64,000 nt of DNA, from assembly GCF_002250055.1 (NCBI RefSeq), contig NZ_CP018866.1, forward strand, positions 1,790,501 to 1,854,500, written 5' to 3'. The stretch is from Sutcliffiella cohnii (GTDB taxonomy: Bacteria; Bacillota; Bacilli; Bacillales; Bacillaceae_I). The translations under genes and the position numbers were made by a program. Shown here in pieces: positions 52,413-61,283 of the stretch (its first letter is position 1; every line of letters starts with the position of its first letter). The notes below the pieces were generated by a model. The model saw only the letters and a program-made list of their open reading frames with translations. It was not told the origin of the DNA and did not search any database.

Positions 52413-52580
52413 ATGGAAAAGAAAGCGATAAAGCGTAAAAAGAAGCAAGCACATAAAAAAGATCATGCAATTGATAAAGATATATTAATGGAAGAGTTTG
52501 GACCAGAGTTTGGTGATATGAATGCAATTAAAGCTTATGAAAATGCGATAGAATCAAATAGCAAAAAAGGAAAATGCTAA
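52413..52580 (+). CDS. Small charged protein, co-transcribed
   Basis: A 55-residue protein, basic at the start (MEKKAIKRKKKQAHKKDH) and acidic later (ILMEEFGPEFGDMNAIK). Ribosome binding site AAAGGAGAAG. No family recognised. The close pairing with the preceding basic protein suggests one transcript and perhaps a shared spore role. Confidence 0.6.
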   Translation: MEKKAIKRKKKQAHKKDHAIDKDILMEEFGPEFGDMNAIKAYENAIESNSKKGKC

Positions 52581-52605
52581 CGATTATTGGTTAGAACAGA
52601 AAATT

Positions 52606-52837
52606 AGGTTGGGACATAACTATTTTATCAAAATAAAAACGAACAAAAAACAGTAGAGTGGAAATAACCCGCTCCGGAAATATACTTCGCTTTCCGCGGG
52701 CGGCTGGTGAGCCTCCTCGTGCTTCGCACTGCGGGGTCTCACCTATGCCTTTCCTCCCGCTGGAGTCTACGTATATTTCCTCCGCTAGATTGTCGATTGT
52801 TCGTTTTTTTTCTTGATTATTTAGTTTTGTCCCAGCC
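52606..52837. repeat. Full copy of the dispersed palindromic repeat (about 230 bp)
   Basis: Inverted ends AGGTTGGGACATAACTA and TAGTTTTGTCCCAGCC, subterminal AAAACGAACAA / TTGTTCGTTTT, arms CCGGAAATATACTTCGC / TACGTATATTTCCTCCGC and a central hairpin GTGAGCCTCCTCGTGC / GCACTGCGGGGTCTCAC. This is the only uninterrupted copy. It fills the gap between the small genes and the radical-SAM gene. Confidence 0.85.
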
Positions 52838-52841
52838 GCAA

Positions 52842-54614
52842 TTATTTTTGCACAGTTAATCTTTTTACATCTTCTAAAGGAGTACAATAAACTTCAGAAC
52901 GGTTTAATGTTTGGTTAAAGTACACTAACATAATTTGTTTTGCTTCATGTACTTCTCCTGTTTGTAAAAAGTGTGCTAAGTCAAAATGAATTTCCTCTAA
53001 AATCGTATGCTTATATATATCTTTTTCAGATAATTGATGTTGTACAAAATTATCACCAAGTAAATCATTGTTAGCTAATATTCCTTGATAATAGTGAGAT
53101 CGTTCATTTCGAGCAATTGATTCTGGCCACCAAGGTTTACGCGGCTTGAACTTTTGCCCCTTTACATAATCATACTTCATGATGCTTTCGATAATATGAA
53201 TTTTTTGTGGGTGAGTTTCATGTAAAAATTCATATAATCGTTTGTATAGATCTTCTAATTGATGCCCTATTCGTGACCATCCACGTTCGTCCCAAAATGC
53301 CCCAAACTGTTGGAAAAAGTCAAAAGGAGTTTCAAAAACATGCGTGACCAAATATTCAACCGTTGTATCCATACGATGGTCGTTCCAATATTTTTCTAAA
53401 ACATCTTCCACTTGTTTAATTCGTATGATGTCTTGAAAGCTTAACACATTGTTGCCCAACATTTCGTATGGTGCGTGATCCATATACAGATAGTTATGAT
53501 CTGCAGCTCTTAATCGTAACCCTGTACCTCGTAATAACTTTAGAAATCCTAATTGGAGCTCCTCGGGGCGAAGTGCAAATACATCGTTAAACGTATTACG
53601 GAAACTGTTATAGTCCTCTTCCGGTAAGCCAGCTATTAAATCTAAATGTTGGTCAATTTTGTTTCCTTCTTTAACCATTGAAACAGTTCTAGATAGTTTC
53701 GAGAAATTTTGCTTCCTCATTACTAATTCATTTGTTGCGTCGTTCGTTGATTGGACACCGATTTCAAAACGGAAAAGTCCTTTCGGCGCATTATCGTTTA
53801 AAAATTGGATAACTTCTGGTCGCATAATGTCAGCAGTAATTTCGAACTGAAATACTGTACCCGGTTTATGCTCATCAATTAAAAACTGGAACATTTCCAT
53901 TGCGTAACTACGGCTAATATTAAACGTGCGGTCGACAAACTTTATCGTTTTTGCTCCGTTATCCATTAAATAACGAATATCATCTTTTACTTTTTCACGA
54001 TCAAAGTATCGAACACCAACTTCAATGGAAGAAAGACAAAATTGGCAACTGAACGGGCAACCTCTACTCGTTTCAATATAGGTGACTCTTTTTGATAGTT
54101 GTGTTTTATCTTCCTCAAAACGAAACGGTGATGGTAAATTTTTTAAGTCTACTTTGTTCCGTTGAGGAGTAATGACGTTTTTTCCATCTTTTCTGTATGC
54201 CAAGCCAGAAATTTGCTCGAAATTTTTATCACTATTTAACTGTTGTAGTATTTCTTTAAACGTTATTTCACCTTCGCCGATAACGATGAAATCAACAGAG
54301 GTAAGTCGATCAAGCCAATAAGAAACGTCGTATGTTACTTCTGGGCCTCCTATAATAATGGTTAAGTTTGGATTAATCTTTTTAAGCATATTAATAATTT
54401 TTATTGTCTCTTCAATATTCCATATATAACAGCTGAAACCTATTATTTCAGGATTACGTTGAATAAGATCGGAGACAACATTCATAGCAGGGTCTTTAAT
54501 CGTATATTCGGCTAATTCAACATCAAAATCAGGCTCTGCATATGCTTTTAAATAACGGATTGCTAAGTTCGTATGAATATATTTTGCGTTTAATGTCGTA
54601 ACTATTGTTTTCAT
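52842..54614 (-). CDS. B12-binding radical-SAM protein with DUF4080 domain
   Basis: A 590-residue enzyme. The N-terminal cobalamin-binding-like domain (residues 1-135: YIHTNLAIRYLKAYA, IIGFSCYIWNIEET, IIIGGPEVTYD) is followed by the radical-SAM core with the cluster cysteines in SRGCPFSCQFCLS (CxxxCxxC, about residues 184-192). The C-terminal part from about 370 is the DUF4080-type domain (LQLGFLKLLRGTGLR). The substrate is unknown; relatives methylate or rearrange unactivated carbons. Its end abuts the dispersed repeat, and it is monocistronic with a divergent kinase gene upstream. Confidence 0.88.
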   Translation of the reverse strand: MKTIVTTLNAKYIHTNLAIRYLKAYAEPDFDVELAEYTIKDPAMNVVSDLIQRNPEIIGFSCYIWNIEETIKIINMLKKINPNLTIIIGGPEVTYDVSYWLDRLTSVDFIVIGEGEITFKEILQQLNSDKNFEQISGLAYRKDGKNVITPQRNKVDLKNLPSPFRFEEDKTQLSKRVTYIETSRGCPFSCQFCLSSIEVGVRYFDREKVKDDIRYLMDNGAKTIKFVDRTFNISRSYAMEMFQFLIDEHKPGTVFQFEITADIMRPEVIQFLNDNAPKGLFRFEIGVQSTNDATNELVMRKQNFSKLSRTVSMVKEGNKIDQHLDLIAGLPEEDYNSFRNTFNDVFALRPEELQLGFLKLLRGTGLRLRAADHNYLYMDHAPYEMLGNNVLSFQDIIRIKQVEDVLEKYWNDHRMDTTVEYLVTHVFETPFDFFQQFGAFWDERGWSRIGHQLEDLYKRLYEFLHETHPQKIHIIESIMKYDYVKGQKFKPRKPWWPESIARNERSHYYQGILANNDLLGDNFVQHQLSEKDIYKHTILEEIHFDLAHFLQTGEVHEAKQIMLVYFNQTLNRSEVYCTPLEDVKRLTVQK

Positions 54615-54848
54615 TTTTATAAACTCCTATTTTGAAATATAACTTATTTATTCTATCATACGAATAGGAAAAATCGCACTATTTTACTGTTGTTATTCCT
54701 TGTATAATATTAGCAGTATGAACATAAAGTGTGAAAATATTACAAAAATATTGATTAGTAATAGATTTAAGTGTCAAATGGAAAGGAATCTATGCTCTTT
54801 TTGTAGAAGTAGTTATTAGTTATATTGTAGGAACGGGTGTGATAACGT

Positions 54849-57029
54849 ATGACAAATGGAATGAAAACGGATGAAACGGTAGAAAATCTCCAAAAAGAAC
54901 TCGCTAAGTTGAAGCAAGAAAATGAGTTGAAGGATATGTTATTTCGTGTTGCAAACGATGCACTAGTAATTCTAAATAAAGAGAGCTATTTTGTGCTAAG
55001 CAATCCGAAGGCATGTCAATTATTTGATTTAACGGAAGAAGAGTTAAAGAAACGAACGTTATACGATTTTTTACAGTTGATGACAATAGATGAAGTGAAA
55101 AATCAAAAATATAAAATAGATAGTAACGGTCAGCATCGGGACGAATTAATTTTAAAACTAGATAACGGTGATATTAAAATAGTAGAATATACAGTAGTTG
55201 CAAGTGAGGAACGAGAAACATACACGGTTGTAATGAGAGAAGCAAGAAAAGTAGTCGATTATGGACCGACTCGTAGAGCACCAATGTATCAAGAAGTGTT
55301 TACTCGAGCAATTGATGGTATAGTCCTTTTTGATAGAGAAGGAGATTTCATTGATGTAAATCCAGCGTTTTGCTCTAGCCTTTCCCAATCAAAATATGAA
55401 TTAATTCACAATACTTTATATGACCTTGTAGAGGAACAATATCGATTTAAGATTGAAAAAATGTGGAGATTTTTAGAGGAGTATGGGAGAGTACGAGGAG
55501 AGCTACCAATTACGACGAACGATGGAGTAACAAAATTATTTGAGTTTTCCATCACTGCTAACATTTATGATGATTATTATTTAGGTATTATGCGTGATGT
55601 TACCGGAAAGCGAAATATGGAACTGCAACTTCAAAGGAGTGAAGAGCGGTTCCGACAAATGTTTCAAAAAGCTACAGATCCAATTGTGCTACTAGACAAT
55701 AATGGTATCATAGTGCGAGCGAATCCTGTTTCAAGTAGAACGTTTGAAGCTCCGCTCGATGAACTAATAGGTGCAGATATACGTCAATTTTTACCGAAAG
55801 AAAGTTACCAAAGGTTTGGTCATATTGCGAGACAATTCATTATGAAAGGGGAAATTCGTGAAGAACTTCTTTTTCATATGGCAAATGGTCAAAGTAAATT
55901 GCTGGAATTTACTGCTAGCAAAGGAACGATTGATGGCTATAATATTGTCATTTTCCGTAATGTTAGTGAAAGAAGAAAAATGGAAAAAGATTTACGAGAA
56001 AGTGAACAAAAGTTTCGGAAGATATTTGATAATGCAATGGATGGAATTGTACTATGGGATGACAATTTCTCGATTATTGATGTTAATGAGAATGCTTGTA
56101 AAATAATAGGGATAGAAAAAGAACAACTTATGAATAAAACACTTCATAATTGTTTGCCGAATGAAAAAATAGAGACGGTTTACGACAACTGGAATAACTT
56201 TGGTGAACTGAGCGAAATAAGTGGGGAATCTGTTTATGTTACGGAAAAAAGTCAAAGGATTATCGAATATTCAGCGAAGAAAAATGTAATTCAAGGTTTA
56301 CATATGACTTTCTTCCGAGATATTACTGATAAACGCGAGATGGAGGAACAACTGAAAAAGTCTGATACCTTAAATGTAGTAGGAGAGCTTGCTGCTGGAA
56401 TTGCTCACGAAATAAGAAATCCGATGACAGCATTAAAAGGATTTATTCAGTTATTACAGAGCAGTGTAGATGAAAGCAAGTATTCGATGTATTTTGATGT
56501 TATTAGTTCAGAGCTAAATAGAATTGAATCGATCATAACAGAATTTCTCGTGCTAGCTAAACCGCAGGCTATTTCATATGAAAAGAAAGATGTCACAAAA
56601 ATTATGAAAGAAACACTTGATTTAATGAGCGCGCAGGCGGTTTTAGAGAACGTACAGTTTGAAACGTTTTTTGCGAGTGAGAAAGAAATATTATACTGTG
56701 AACCAAAGCAATTGAAGCAAGTCTTTATTAATATATTAAAAAATGCGATTGAAGTGATGCCTAAAGGCGGGACGGTTACTATCTCAATTAGTGAAAAGAA
56801 CGACTATGTTACTATTTCAATTAAGGACCAAGGAATTGGAATACCTGAAGATAAACTGAAAAAATTAGGGGAGCCGTTCTATACAACGAAAGACAGGGGG
56901 ACTGGATTAGGCTTAATGGTAAGTTATAAAATTGTAGAAGAACATAAAGGTTATATTGAAGTAGATAGTGAAGTAGGAAAAGGGACAACCTTTCACATAT
57001 ATTTACCGAAGAACTTAAATGAGAGGTGA
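54849..57029 (+). CDS. Multi-PAS sensor histidine kinase, sporulation-kinase-like
   Basis: A 726-residue soluble kinase: a short coiled coil (residues 8-25), then four PAS domains (about 30-135, 147-265, 268-385, 390-500; seen as repeated LxxxE/DGIV.. and FRDITDKR-type ends), a HisKA domain with phospho-acceptor His520 in AAGIAHEIRNPMT, and a HATPase domain with N, G1 and G2 boxes (KNAIEVMPKGG, DQGIGIPEDKL, GTGLGLMVSY). No transmembrane segment. This plan matches KinA/KinE-type kinases feeding the Spo0A phosphorelay. No response regulator is adjacent, also typical. A possible sigma-H promoter (AGGAATC ... GTAGAAG near 54783) lies upstream. Confidence 0.9.
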   Translation: MTNGMKTDETVENLQKELAKLKQENELKDMLFRVANDALVILNKESYFVLSNPKACQLFDLTEEELKKRTLYDFLQLMTIDEVKNQKYKIDSNGQHRDELILKLDNGDIKIVEYTVVASEERETYTVVMREARKVVDYGPTRRAPMYQEVFTRAIDGIVLFDREGDFIDVNPAFCSSLSQSKYELIHNTLYDLVEEQYRFKIEKMWRFLEEYGRVRGELPITTNDGVTKLFEFSITANIYDDYYLGIMRDVTGKRNMELQLQRSEERFRQMFQKATDPIVLLDNNGIIVRANPVSSRTFEAPLDELIGADIRQFLPKESYQRFGHIARQFIMKGEIREELLFHMANGQSKLLEFTASKGTIDGYNIVIFRNVSERRKMEKDLRESEQKFRKIFDNAMDGIVLWDDNFSIIDVNENACKIIGIEKEQLMNKTLHNCLPNEKIETVYDNWNNFGELSEISGESVYVTEKSQRIIEYSAKKNVIQGLHMTFFRDITDKREMEEQLKKSDTLNVVGELAAGIAHEIRNPMTALKGFIQLLQSSVDESKYSMYFDVISSELNRIESIITEFLVLAKPQAISYEKKDVTKIMKETLDLMSAQAVLENVQFETFFASEKEILYCEPKQLKQVFINILKNAIEVMPKGGTVTISISEKNDYVTISIKDQGIGIPEDKLKKLGEPFYTTKDRGTGLGLMVSYKIVEEHKGYIEVDSEVGKGTTFHIYLPKNLNER

Positions 57030-57034
57030 GAGGT

Positions 57035-57517
57035 TTGTATTTTTATAAATCAATAGATATCGACAGTTTTGGTCAACTTTTTATCGTATGTGATGAAGAA
57101 GCTTTAGTAAGTGTCGATTTTTTTGAAGAGGATTTAAAATCTTTTCAGCCTTTAAAGTGGGAGCCAGAACATCCAATTTGCTTATTAGTTGAAAAGCAGT
57201 TACTTGAGTATTTTAATAATGAGCGGATAACCTTCGATTTACCGATACGTATTCAAGGTACTGAATTCCAACGACAAGTTTGGGATGCGTTGAAAAATAT
57301 ACCATATGGAACGTTGCAAAGCTATAAAGACGTGGCTGTTGCAATCAATAATCCGAAAGCAGTTAGAGCTGTTGGGCAGGCTAACCGTAGAAATCCAATT
57401 CCAATTGTTGTACCGTGTCATAGAGTAATTGGTCATAATAAAAAACTAGTAGGTTATGCAGGAAATAATGTGCATTTGAAAGAACGATTATTAGAAATCG
57501 AAGGTATACAACTTTAA
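57035..57517 (+). CDS. ogt: Methylated-DNA-protein-cysteine methyltransferase
   Basis: A 160-residue suicide repair protein that removes methyl groups from O6-methylguanine. The active site PIVVPCHRVIG (Cys near residue 129), the helix-turn-helix YGTLQSYKDVAVAINNPKAVRAV and the final KLVGYAGNNVHLKERLLEIE are clear. I prefer the TTG start at 57035, after AGAGGTGAG; the GTG at 57026 overlaps that site. It overlaps or abuts the kinase stop (57029), so the two are co-transcribed. Confidence 0.92.
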   Translation: MYFYKSIDIDSFGQLFIVCDEEALVSVDFFEEDLKSFQPLKWEPEHPICLLVEKQLLEYFNNERITFDLPIRIQGTEFQRQVWDALKNIPYGTLQSYKDVAVAINNPKAVRAVGQANRRNPIPIVVPCHRVIGHNKKLVGYAGNNVHLKERLLEIEGIQL

Positions 57518-57719
57518 AAAAGAGGCTGAGATGAAACTAATACGATCATGATAAAAAACGAAAAATTGCAGAATTAGCGGAGGAAATATACGTAGACTCC
57601 TACCATGAAAATATAACACTAAAATATGGAAAAATGGCAATACTAAATTAGACGCAGCTTATTCTTGTTTTTTGAGGAGAGCGTCATACTCAAAAATCTA
57701 TCGACTTTTTGGGATCGCT

Positions 57720-58943
57720 TTATGAAACTTTTGGTTCAACTAGTGTCACGGTGTAGCCTAAATTTTCTAATCTTCGTAGTGAATGTCTAACAATGGACTG
57801 TTGTCTTTGCTTATCGAAGTAGTCTTCTCCTAGATCTACGTACATTTCCTTTCGTGTTAAGAGATAATAGGAGATTCGTAACATCGCATGGGCTACAACA
57901 ACTGCTGCACGCTTTTTACCTTTACGTGAAGCAGTCCGACGGTAAAGTGCACCAAGGTAGTTTTTAGACCCTCGAACAGAATGAGCTGCTTCAATGAGTG
58001 CTGATTTAAGATATTTGTTTCCTTTCATCGTTTTGGATGACTTACGTTTTCCAGCACTTTGGTTATTTCCTGGAACTAAACCCGCCCATGAACATAGTTG
58101 GGGTGCAGTCGGGAATTGCTCTTTTATATTTGGACCAATTTCTGCAAGCATTTGTTCCGCCATTTTTCTTCCAATGCCAGGAATGGAATCTAAACGATCT
58201 ATGTCTTCTTGATCGTCTTCCATCCTTTTTTCTATCTCTTTGTCTAGTTTATCGATTTGCTCAGTTAGGAAATCGATATGATCCATAATCGTTTTTATCA
58301 TAAATCGTTGATGTTCTTGAATATACCCTTGAAGTGCGAGTTTCAATTCATCTTTTTTATTTTTCATTCTTCCTCTCGCAAAGTTTGTTAACTCTTCAAG
58401 GTCTTCATTCCCTTCCGCTATGGATCGAAGCATATCACGAGAAGAAACTCCCATAATGTCAGAAACAACAGAGCCAAGCTTGATATTAGCTCCTTCTAAC
58501 ACTTTTTGAATCCGATTATATTGTCTGGCACGTTCTTCAATTATGCTACGACGATAACGCACAAGTTCACGTAATTCTCGCTGATTTCGGTCAGGAATAT
58601 AACTAGCTTTAAGTAAACCGTGACGAAGTAATTTGGCAATCCATTCGGCATCTTTCACATCGGTTTTACGCCCAGGAACAGCTTTAATATGTTGAGCATT
58701 CACAACTAGAAATTCAATACCTTCTGCTTCTAGTAAATTGACAATAGGTTTCCAGTAGACACTTGTACTTTCCATCGCCACATGGGTACAGTTGTGTTTC
58801 TTAACCCAGTCCACCAACTCTATAAGATATATAGTTTTAGTTGAAAAAGTTTCAATCTCCTTTCCTTTTGCTGTAATGGCACATGCAGTAATGCTATCCT
58901 TGTGGACATCCATACCACAAGCATTCTCAATGATTACTTCCAT
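57720..58943 (-). CDS. IS110-family transposase, copy 2
   Basis: 407 residues, identical in translation to copy 1: the DEDD RuvC-like domain with Asp12, then the Transposase_20 domain with the SIPGIG helix-hairpin-helix and the catalytic-serine region NQSAGKRK. The lack of any difference between the two copies points to recent movement or gene conversion. Start ATG at 58943 after GAAAGGATG. Confidence 0.93.
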   Translation of the reverse strand: MEVIIENACGMDVHKDSITACAITAKGKEIETFSTKTIYLIELVDWVKKHNCTHVAMESTSVYWKPIVNLLEAEGIEFLVVNAQHIKAVPGRKTDVKDAEWIAKLLRHGLLKASYIPDRNQRELRELVRYRRSIIEERARQYNRIQKVLEGANIKLGSVVSDIMGVSSRDMLRSIAEGNEDLEELTNFARGRMKNKKDELKLALQGYIQEHQRFMIKTIMDHIDFLTEQIDKLDKEIEKRMEDDQEDIDRLDSIPGIGRKMAEQMLAEIGPNIKEQFPTAPQLCSWAGLVPGNNQSAGKRKSSKTMKGNKYLKSALIEAAHSVRGSKNYLGALYRRTASRKGKKRAAVVVAHAMLRISYYLLTRKEMYVDLGEDYFDKQRQQSIVRHSLRRLENLGYTVTLVEPKVS

Positions 58944-58981
58944 TGAAAACATCCTTTCTACGGCGAAGAAGTTTTGAGGCT

Positions 58982-59110
58982 GGTGCAACAACCAGAATAG
59001 GGTTAATCTACCATGAGTGCTTCCCATAAAGGGAGCAACAATCTGTGATGCACCGTGGTCGAAGGAGTCAGACTGCGGGGAGGGCTCACACACACCAAGG
59101 AGTCACGACC
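58982..59110 (-). ncRNA. Probable bridge RNA of IS110 copy 2
   Basis: Same two stem-loops as in copy 1, shifted by 23431 bp: donor loop about 58982-59054 with CTACCATGA at 59008-59016, target loop about 59057-59110 with CTGCGGGGAGG at 59073-59083. Confidence 0.76.
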
Positions 59111-59248
59111 TTCCTCATCCAGCCGTAGCATTAGTATAGCCACGCAAAAACCATTTTCATTCTCTGTGGTGTATAGCTTGTAATACATGAAAGACTGCGG
59201 GAGGTAAGGCGAAGTTGCTGAAAAAGTCCCTATAAGAATACACAATAT

Positions 59249-59292
59249 CCCCACTTTTTAATATAATTAACCTATTATATTAAAAAGTGGGG
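59249..59292 (+). promoter_or_regulatory. Perfect 19-bp inverted repeat masking the transposase start
   Basis: CCCCACTTTTTAATATAAT and its complement flank TAACCT. The right arm ends in GTGGGGAT, the likely ribosome binding site of the IS1182 transposase. An mRNA reading in from outside would fold and hide this site, a known way for IS elements to stay silent under read-through. Confidence 0.7.
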
Positions 59293-59299
59293 ATTTCCA

Positions 59300-60757
59300 A
59301 TGTTAGAACGACAGCCTTCATTACCTTTAAGCGCACATTACCAACTTTACGATATGTTAATTCCGAAAGATAACTTTCTTCGTCAAATGAAGGAATTGGT
59401 CGATTTTAGTTTTGTGGAAGAGGAACTAGAAGATAAGTATTGTTTAGATACTGGGAGAAATGCTGAACCACCTGTTCGAATGTTTAAATATTTACTTCTA
59501 AAACAAATACATGATCTGTCTGATGCAGACTTAGTTGAACGAGCTAGGTATGATTTGTCTTTTAAATATTTTTTGGATCTTATCCCAGAGGCTTCTGTTA
59601 TCCATTCTAGTACTTTAACCAAATTTCGAAGACTACGTTTGAAAGATAAGGACTTAATGAATGTACTTGTGGCGAAGACAGTCGAACTTGCATTGGAACA
59701 CGAGGTTTTAAAGAGTAACACGATTATTGTAGATGCCACGCATACATTATCACGTTTCCATTCCAAAACAGCGAATGAATATGTTCAAGAGAAATCTAAA
59801 TCATTACGGAAAGTTGCCTATCAACATCAACCATCTATAAAAGAAAAGTTCCCAGATAAACCAGCCACAGATTCATTAGAAGATGAGTTAGCTTATACCA
59901 CTGCCATACTCGAGGTTCTCGAAAAAGAGGAACAATTAAAGCAGTTGCCAGCTATTAAAGAAAAAATCAACATGGTAAAAGAAGTTGTGGAGGATATTCA
60001 AGAAGAAGCGAATTATGGCGGAGATCCCGATGCACGAAAAGGATATAAAGCTTCAGATTATTCCTTTTTGGGATATAAGACACATATTGCGATGTCAGAT
60101 GAACGCATTATTACGGCTGCCGTGGTTACCTCAGGTGAGAAAAGCGATACCAAGTACTTAAAAGAATTGGTAGAGACTAGTGAGGAAAATGGTTTCATGG
60201 TGGATACAGTAGTTGGAGATACCGCATACTCTAGTAAAGATAATCTACAATATATGAATGAGAACGAAAAGCAATTAATTTCTCGCCTGCATCCTATCAT
60301 TACGAACGGAAATCGTAAAAGAGGAAAGGAATTTGAATTTAATAAGGACGCAAATATGTATGTATGCCCCGCTGGCCATTTAGCTAATAAGAAGTCAGTT
60401 AAAAAAAGACAAGATACATCCCAGAATCCGCAGTTGAAATACTTTTTTGATGTAGAGAAATGTAAAGTTTGTCCGCTACGCGATGGCTGTTATATAGAAG
60501 GGGCCAAAACCAAAACGTATTCAGTATCGATTAAATCCTCGGAACACCTTTCCCAAGAAGCATTTCAAGAAACAGAGGAATTTAAGCGATTAGCTAAAAC
60601 ACGTTACAAAATTGAGGCTAAAAATAGCGAATTAAAACATAGACACGGGTATAAAAAAGCCAATTCCTCGGGTCTATTTGGTATGAAAATACAAGGAGCT
60701 ACCACCATATTTGTCACTAATATGAAGAGGATAATCAAACTAATAAATGAAAAATAG
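59300..60757 (+). CDS. IS1182-family DDE transposase
   Basis: A 485-residue transposase. An N-terminal DUF772-type helix-rich domain (PPVRMFKYLLLKQIHDLSDADLVE, about residues 56-80) is followed by the DDE core: first Asp in NTIIVDATHT (about 146), second in MVDTVVGDTAYSS (about 300), and Glu in RYKIEAKNSELKHRHG (about 445). A zinc-ribbon-like insert (CPAGH ... CKVCPLRDGC) lies in between, typical of IS1182. The frame is intact, so it may be active. Confidence 0.93.
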   Translation: MLERQPSLPLSAHYQLYDMLIPKDNFLRQMKELVDFSFVEEELEDKYCLDTGRNAEPPVRMFKYLLLKQIHDLSDADLVERARYDLSFKYFLDLIPEASVIHSSTLTKFRRLRLKDKDLMNVLVAKTVELALEHEVLKSNTIIVDATHTLSRFHSKTANEYVQEKSKSLRKVAYQHQPSIKEKFPDKPATDSLEDELAYTTAILEVLEKEEQLKQLPAIKEKINMVKEVVEDIQEEANYGGDPDARKGYKASDYSFLGYKTHIAMSDERIITAAVVTSGEKSDTKYLKELVETSEENGFMVDTVVGDTAYSSKDNLQYMNENEKQLISRLHPIITNGNRKRGKEFEFNKDANMYVCPAGHLANKKSVKKRQDTSQNPQLKYFFDVEKCKVCPLRDGCYIEGAKTKTYSVSIKSSEHLSQEAFQETEEFKRLAKTRYKIEAKNSELKHRHGYKKANSSGLFGMKIQGATTIFVTNMKRIIKLINEK

Positions 60758-60783
60758 GTAAGAAATTGACCTGTGAAGGAGAT

Positions 60784-60828
60784 AAAAAGGAGTATTTTCT
60801 GATTAAAAATCAAAAAGTACTCCTTTTA
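60784..60828 (+). terminator. Terminator of the IS1182 transposase
   Basis: AAAAGGAGTA / TACTCCTTTT with an A/T-rich loop and short T-run. Confidence 0.75.
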
Positions 60829-61163
60829 TTTCTATAAATTTTTATCTGGTTTAAATATAACAACCTTTTTCAGCAGCTTCGAGGTAAGGCATAGGTGAGA
60901 CCCCGCAGTGCTTTAGCACGAGGAGGCTCACCAGCCGACCGCGGAAAGCGAAGTATATTTCCGGAGCGGGTTATTTCCACTCTACAATTTTCTGTTCGTT
61001 TATTTATTAGATCAAAATAGTAATGTCCCGACCTCTCTTTGTTGAGTAAAAATGGAGATAACAATATATTTCTTTTTTGGACAAGTTTTTAAAAGCCAAT
61101 AGACTGCATATAATTTACTAATACAAAAAAAGTTGCATTAATACAACATAAGGGGTGTTTTTA

Positions 61164-61268
61164 ATGCGTAAACGGAAAAAATTAGTTTTTTATACGGAAG
61201 TTTTAAGTAAATTACATGTAATTGATAAAGAACAAAAACAACAAATATTGTATAGGCTTGGTAAATAA
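61164..61268 (+). CDS. 34-residue basic small protein
   Basis: Starts MRKRKKLVFYTEVLSKLHV and ends QQILYRLGK. Ribosome binding site AAGGGGTG. I know no family for it. It lies just before the CTAATTAG array and the ArsR gene and could be in one transcript with them, although the array may also act as a hairpin between them. Confidence 0.5.
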   Translation: MRKRKKLVFYTEVLSKLHVIDKEQKQQILYRLGK

Positions 61269-61283
61269 TGTTGAAAAAACCAT

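Larger units (their letters stand above)
57600..59194 (-). mobile_element. IS110-family element, copy 2
   Basis: Same 1595-bp element as at 34169, shifted by exactly 23431 bp and in the same orientation. CT target dinucleotides at 57600-57601 and 59195-59196. The target here is GACTCC-TGCGGGAGG within the dispersed repeat. Confidence 0.92.
59211..60880 (+). mobile_element. IS1182-family element with 10-bp target duplication
   Basis: 1670 bp. Inverted ends GAAGTTGCTGAAAAAG (59211-59226) and CTTTTTCAGCAGCTTC (60865-60880), one mismatch. The flanks carry the same GAGGTAAGGC (59201-59210 and 60881-60890), a 10-bp direct repeat. It landed inside the dispersed repeat, 16 bp from the end of IS110 copy 2. 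Confidence 0.9.
57523..61034. repeat. Dispersed repeat copy split by IS110 copy 2 and an IS1182 element
   Basis: Left part 57523-57601 (AGGCTGAGATGAAACTAA, then GCGGAGGAAATATACGTAG), middle 59195-59210 (CTGCGGGAGGTAAGGC), right part 60881-61034 (GGTGAGACCCCGCAGTGC / GCACGAGGAGGCTCACC hairpin, GCGAAGTATATTTCCGGAGC, final CCCGACCT). Joining the parts restores one full copy of about 240 bp. The 129 bases from 61035 to the small gene at 61164 show nothing else. Confidence 0.82.

Noticed and set aside
54849-57029. Two-component operon for the PAS kinase
   Set aside because: No receiver domain is encoded on either side, and ogt follows. An orphan phosphorelay kinase is the better reading.
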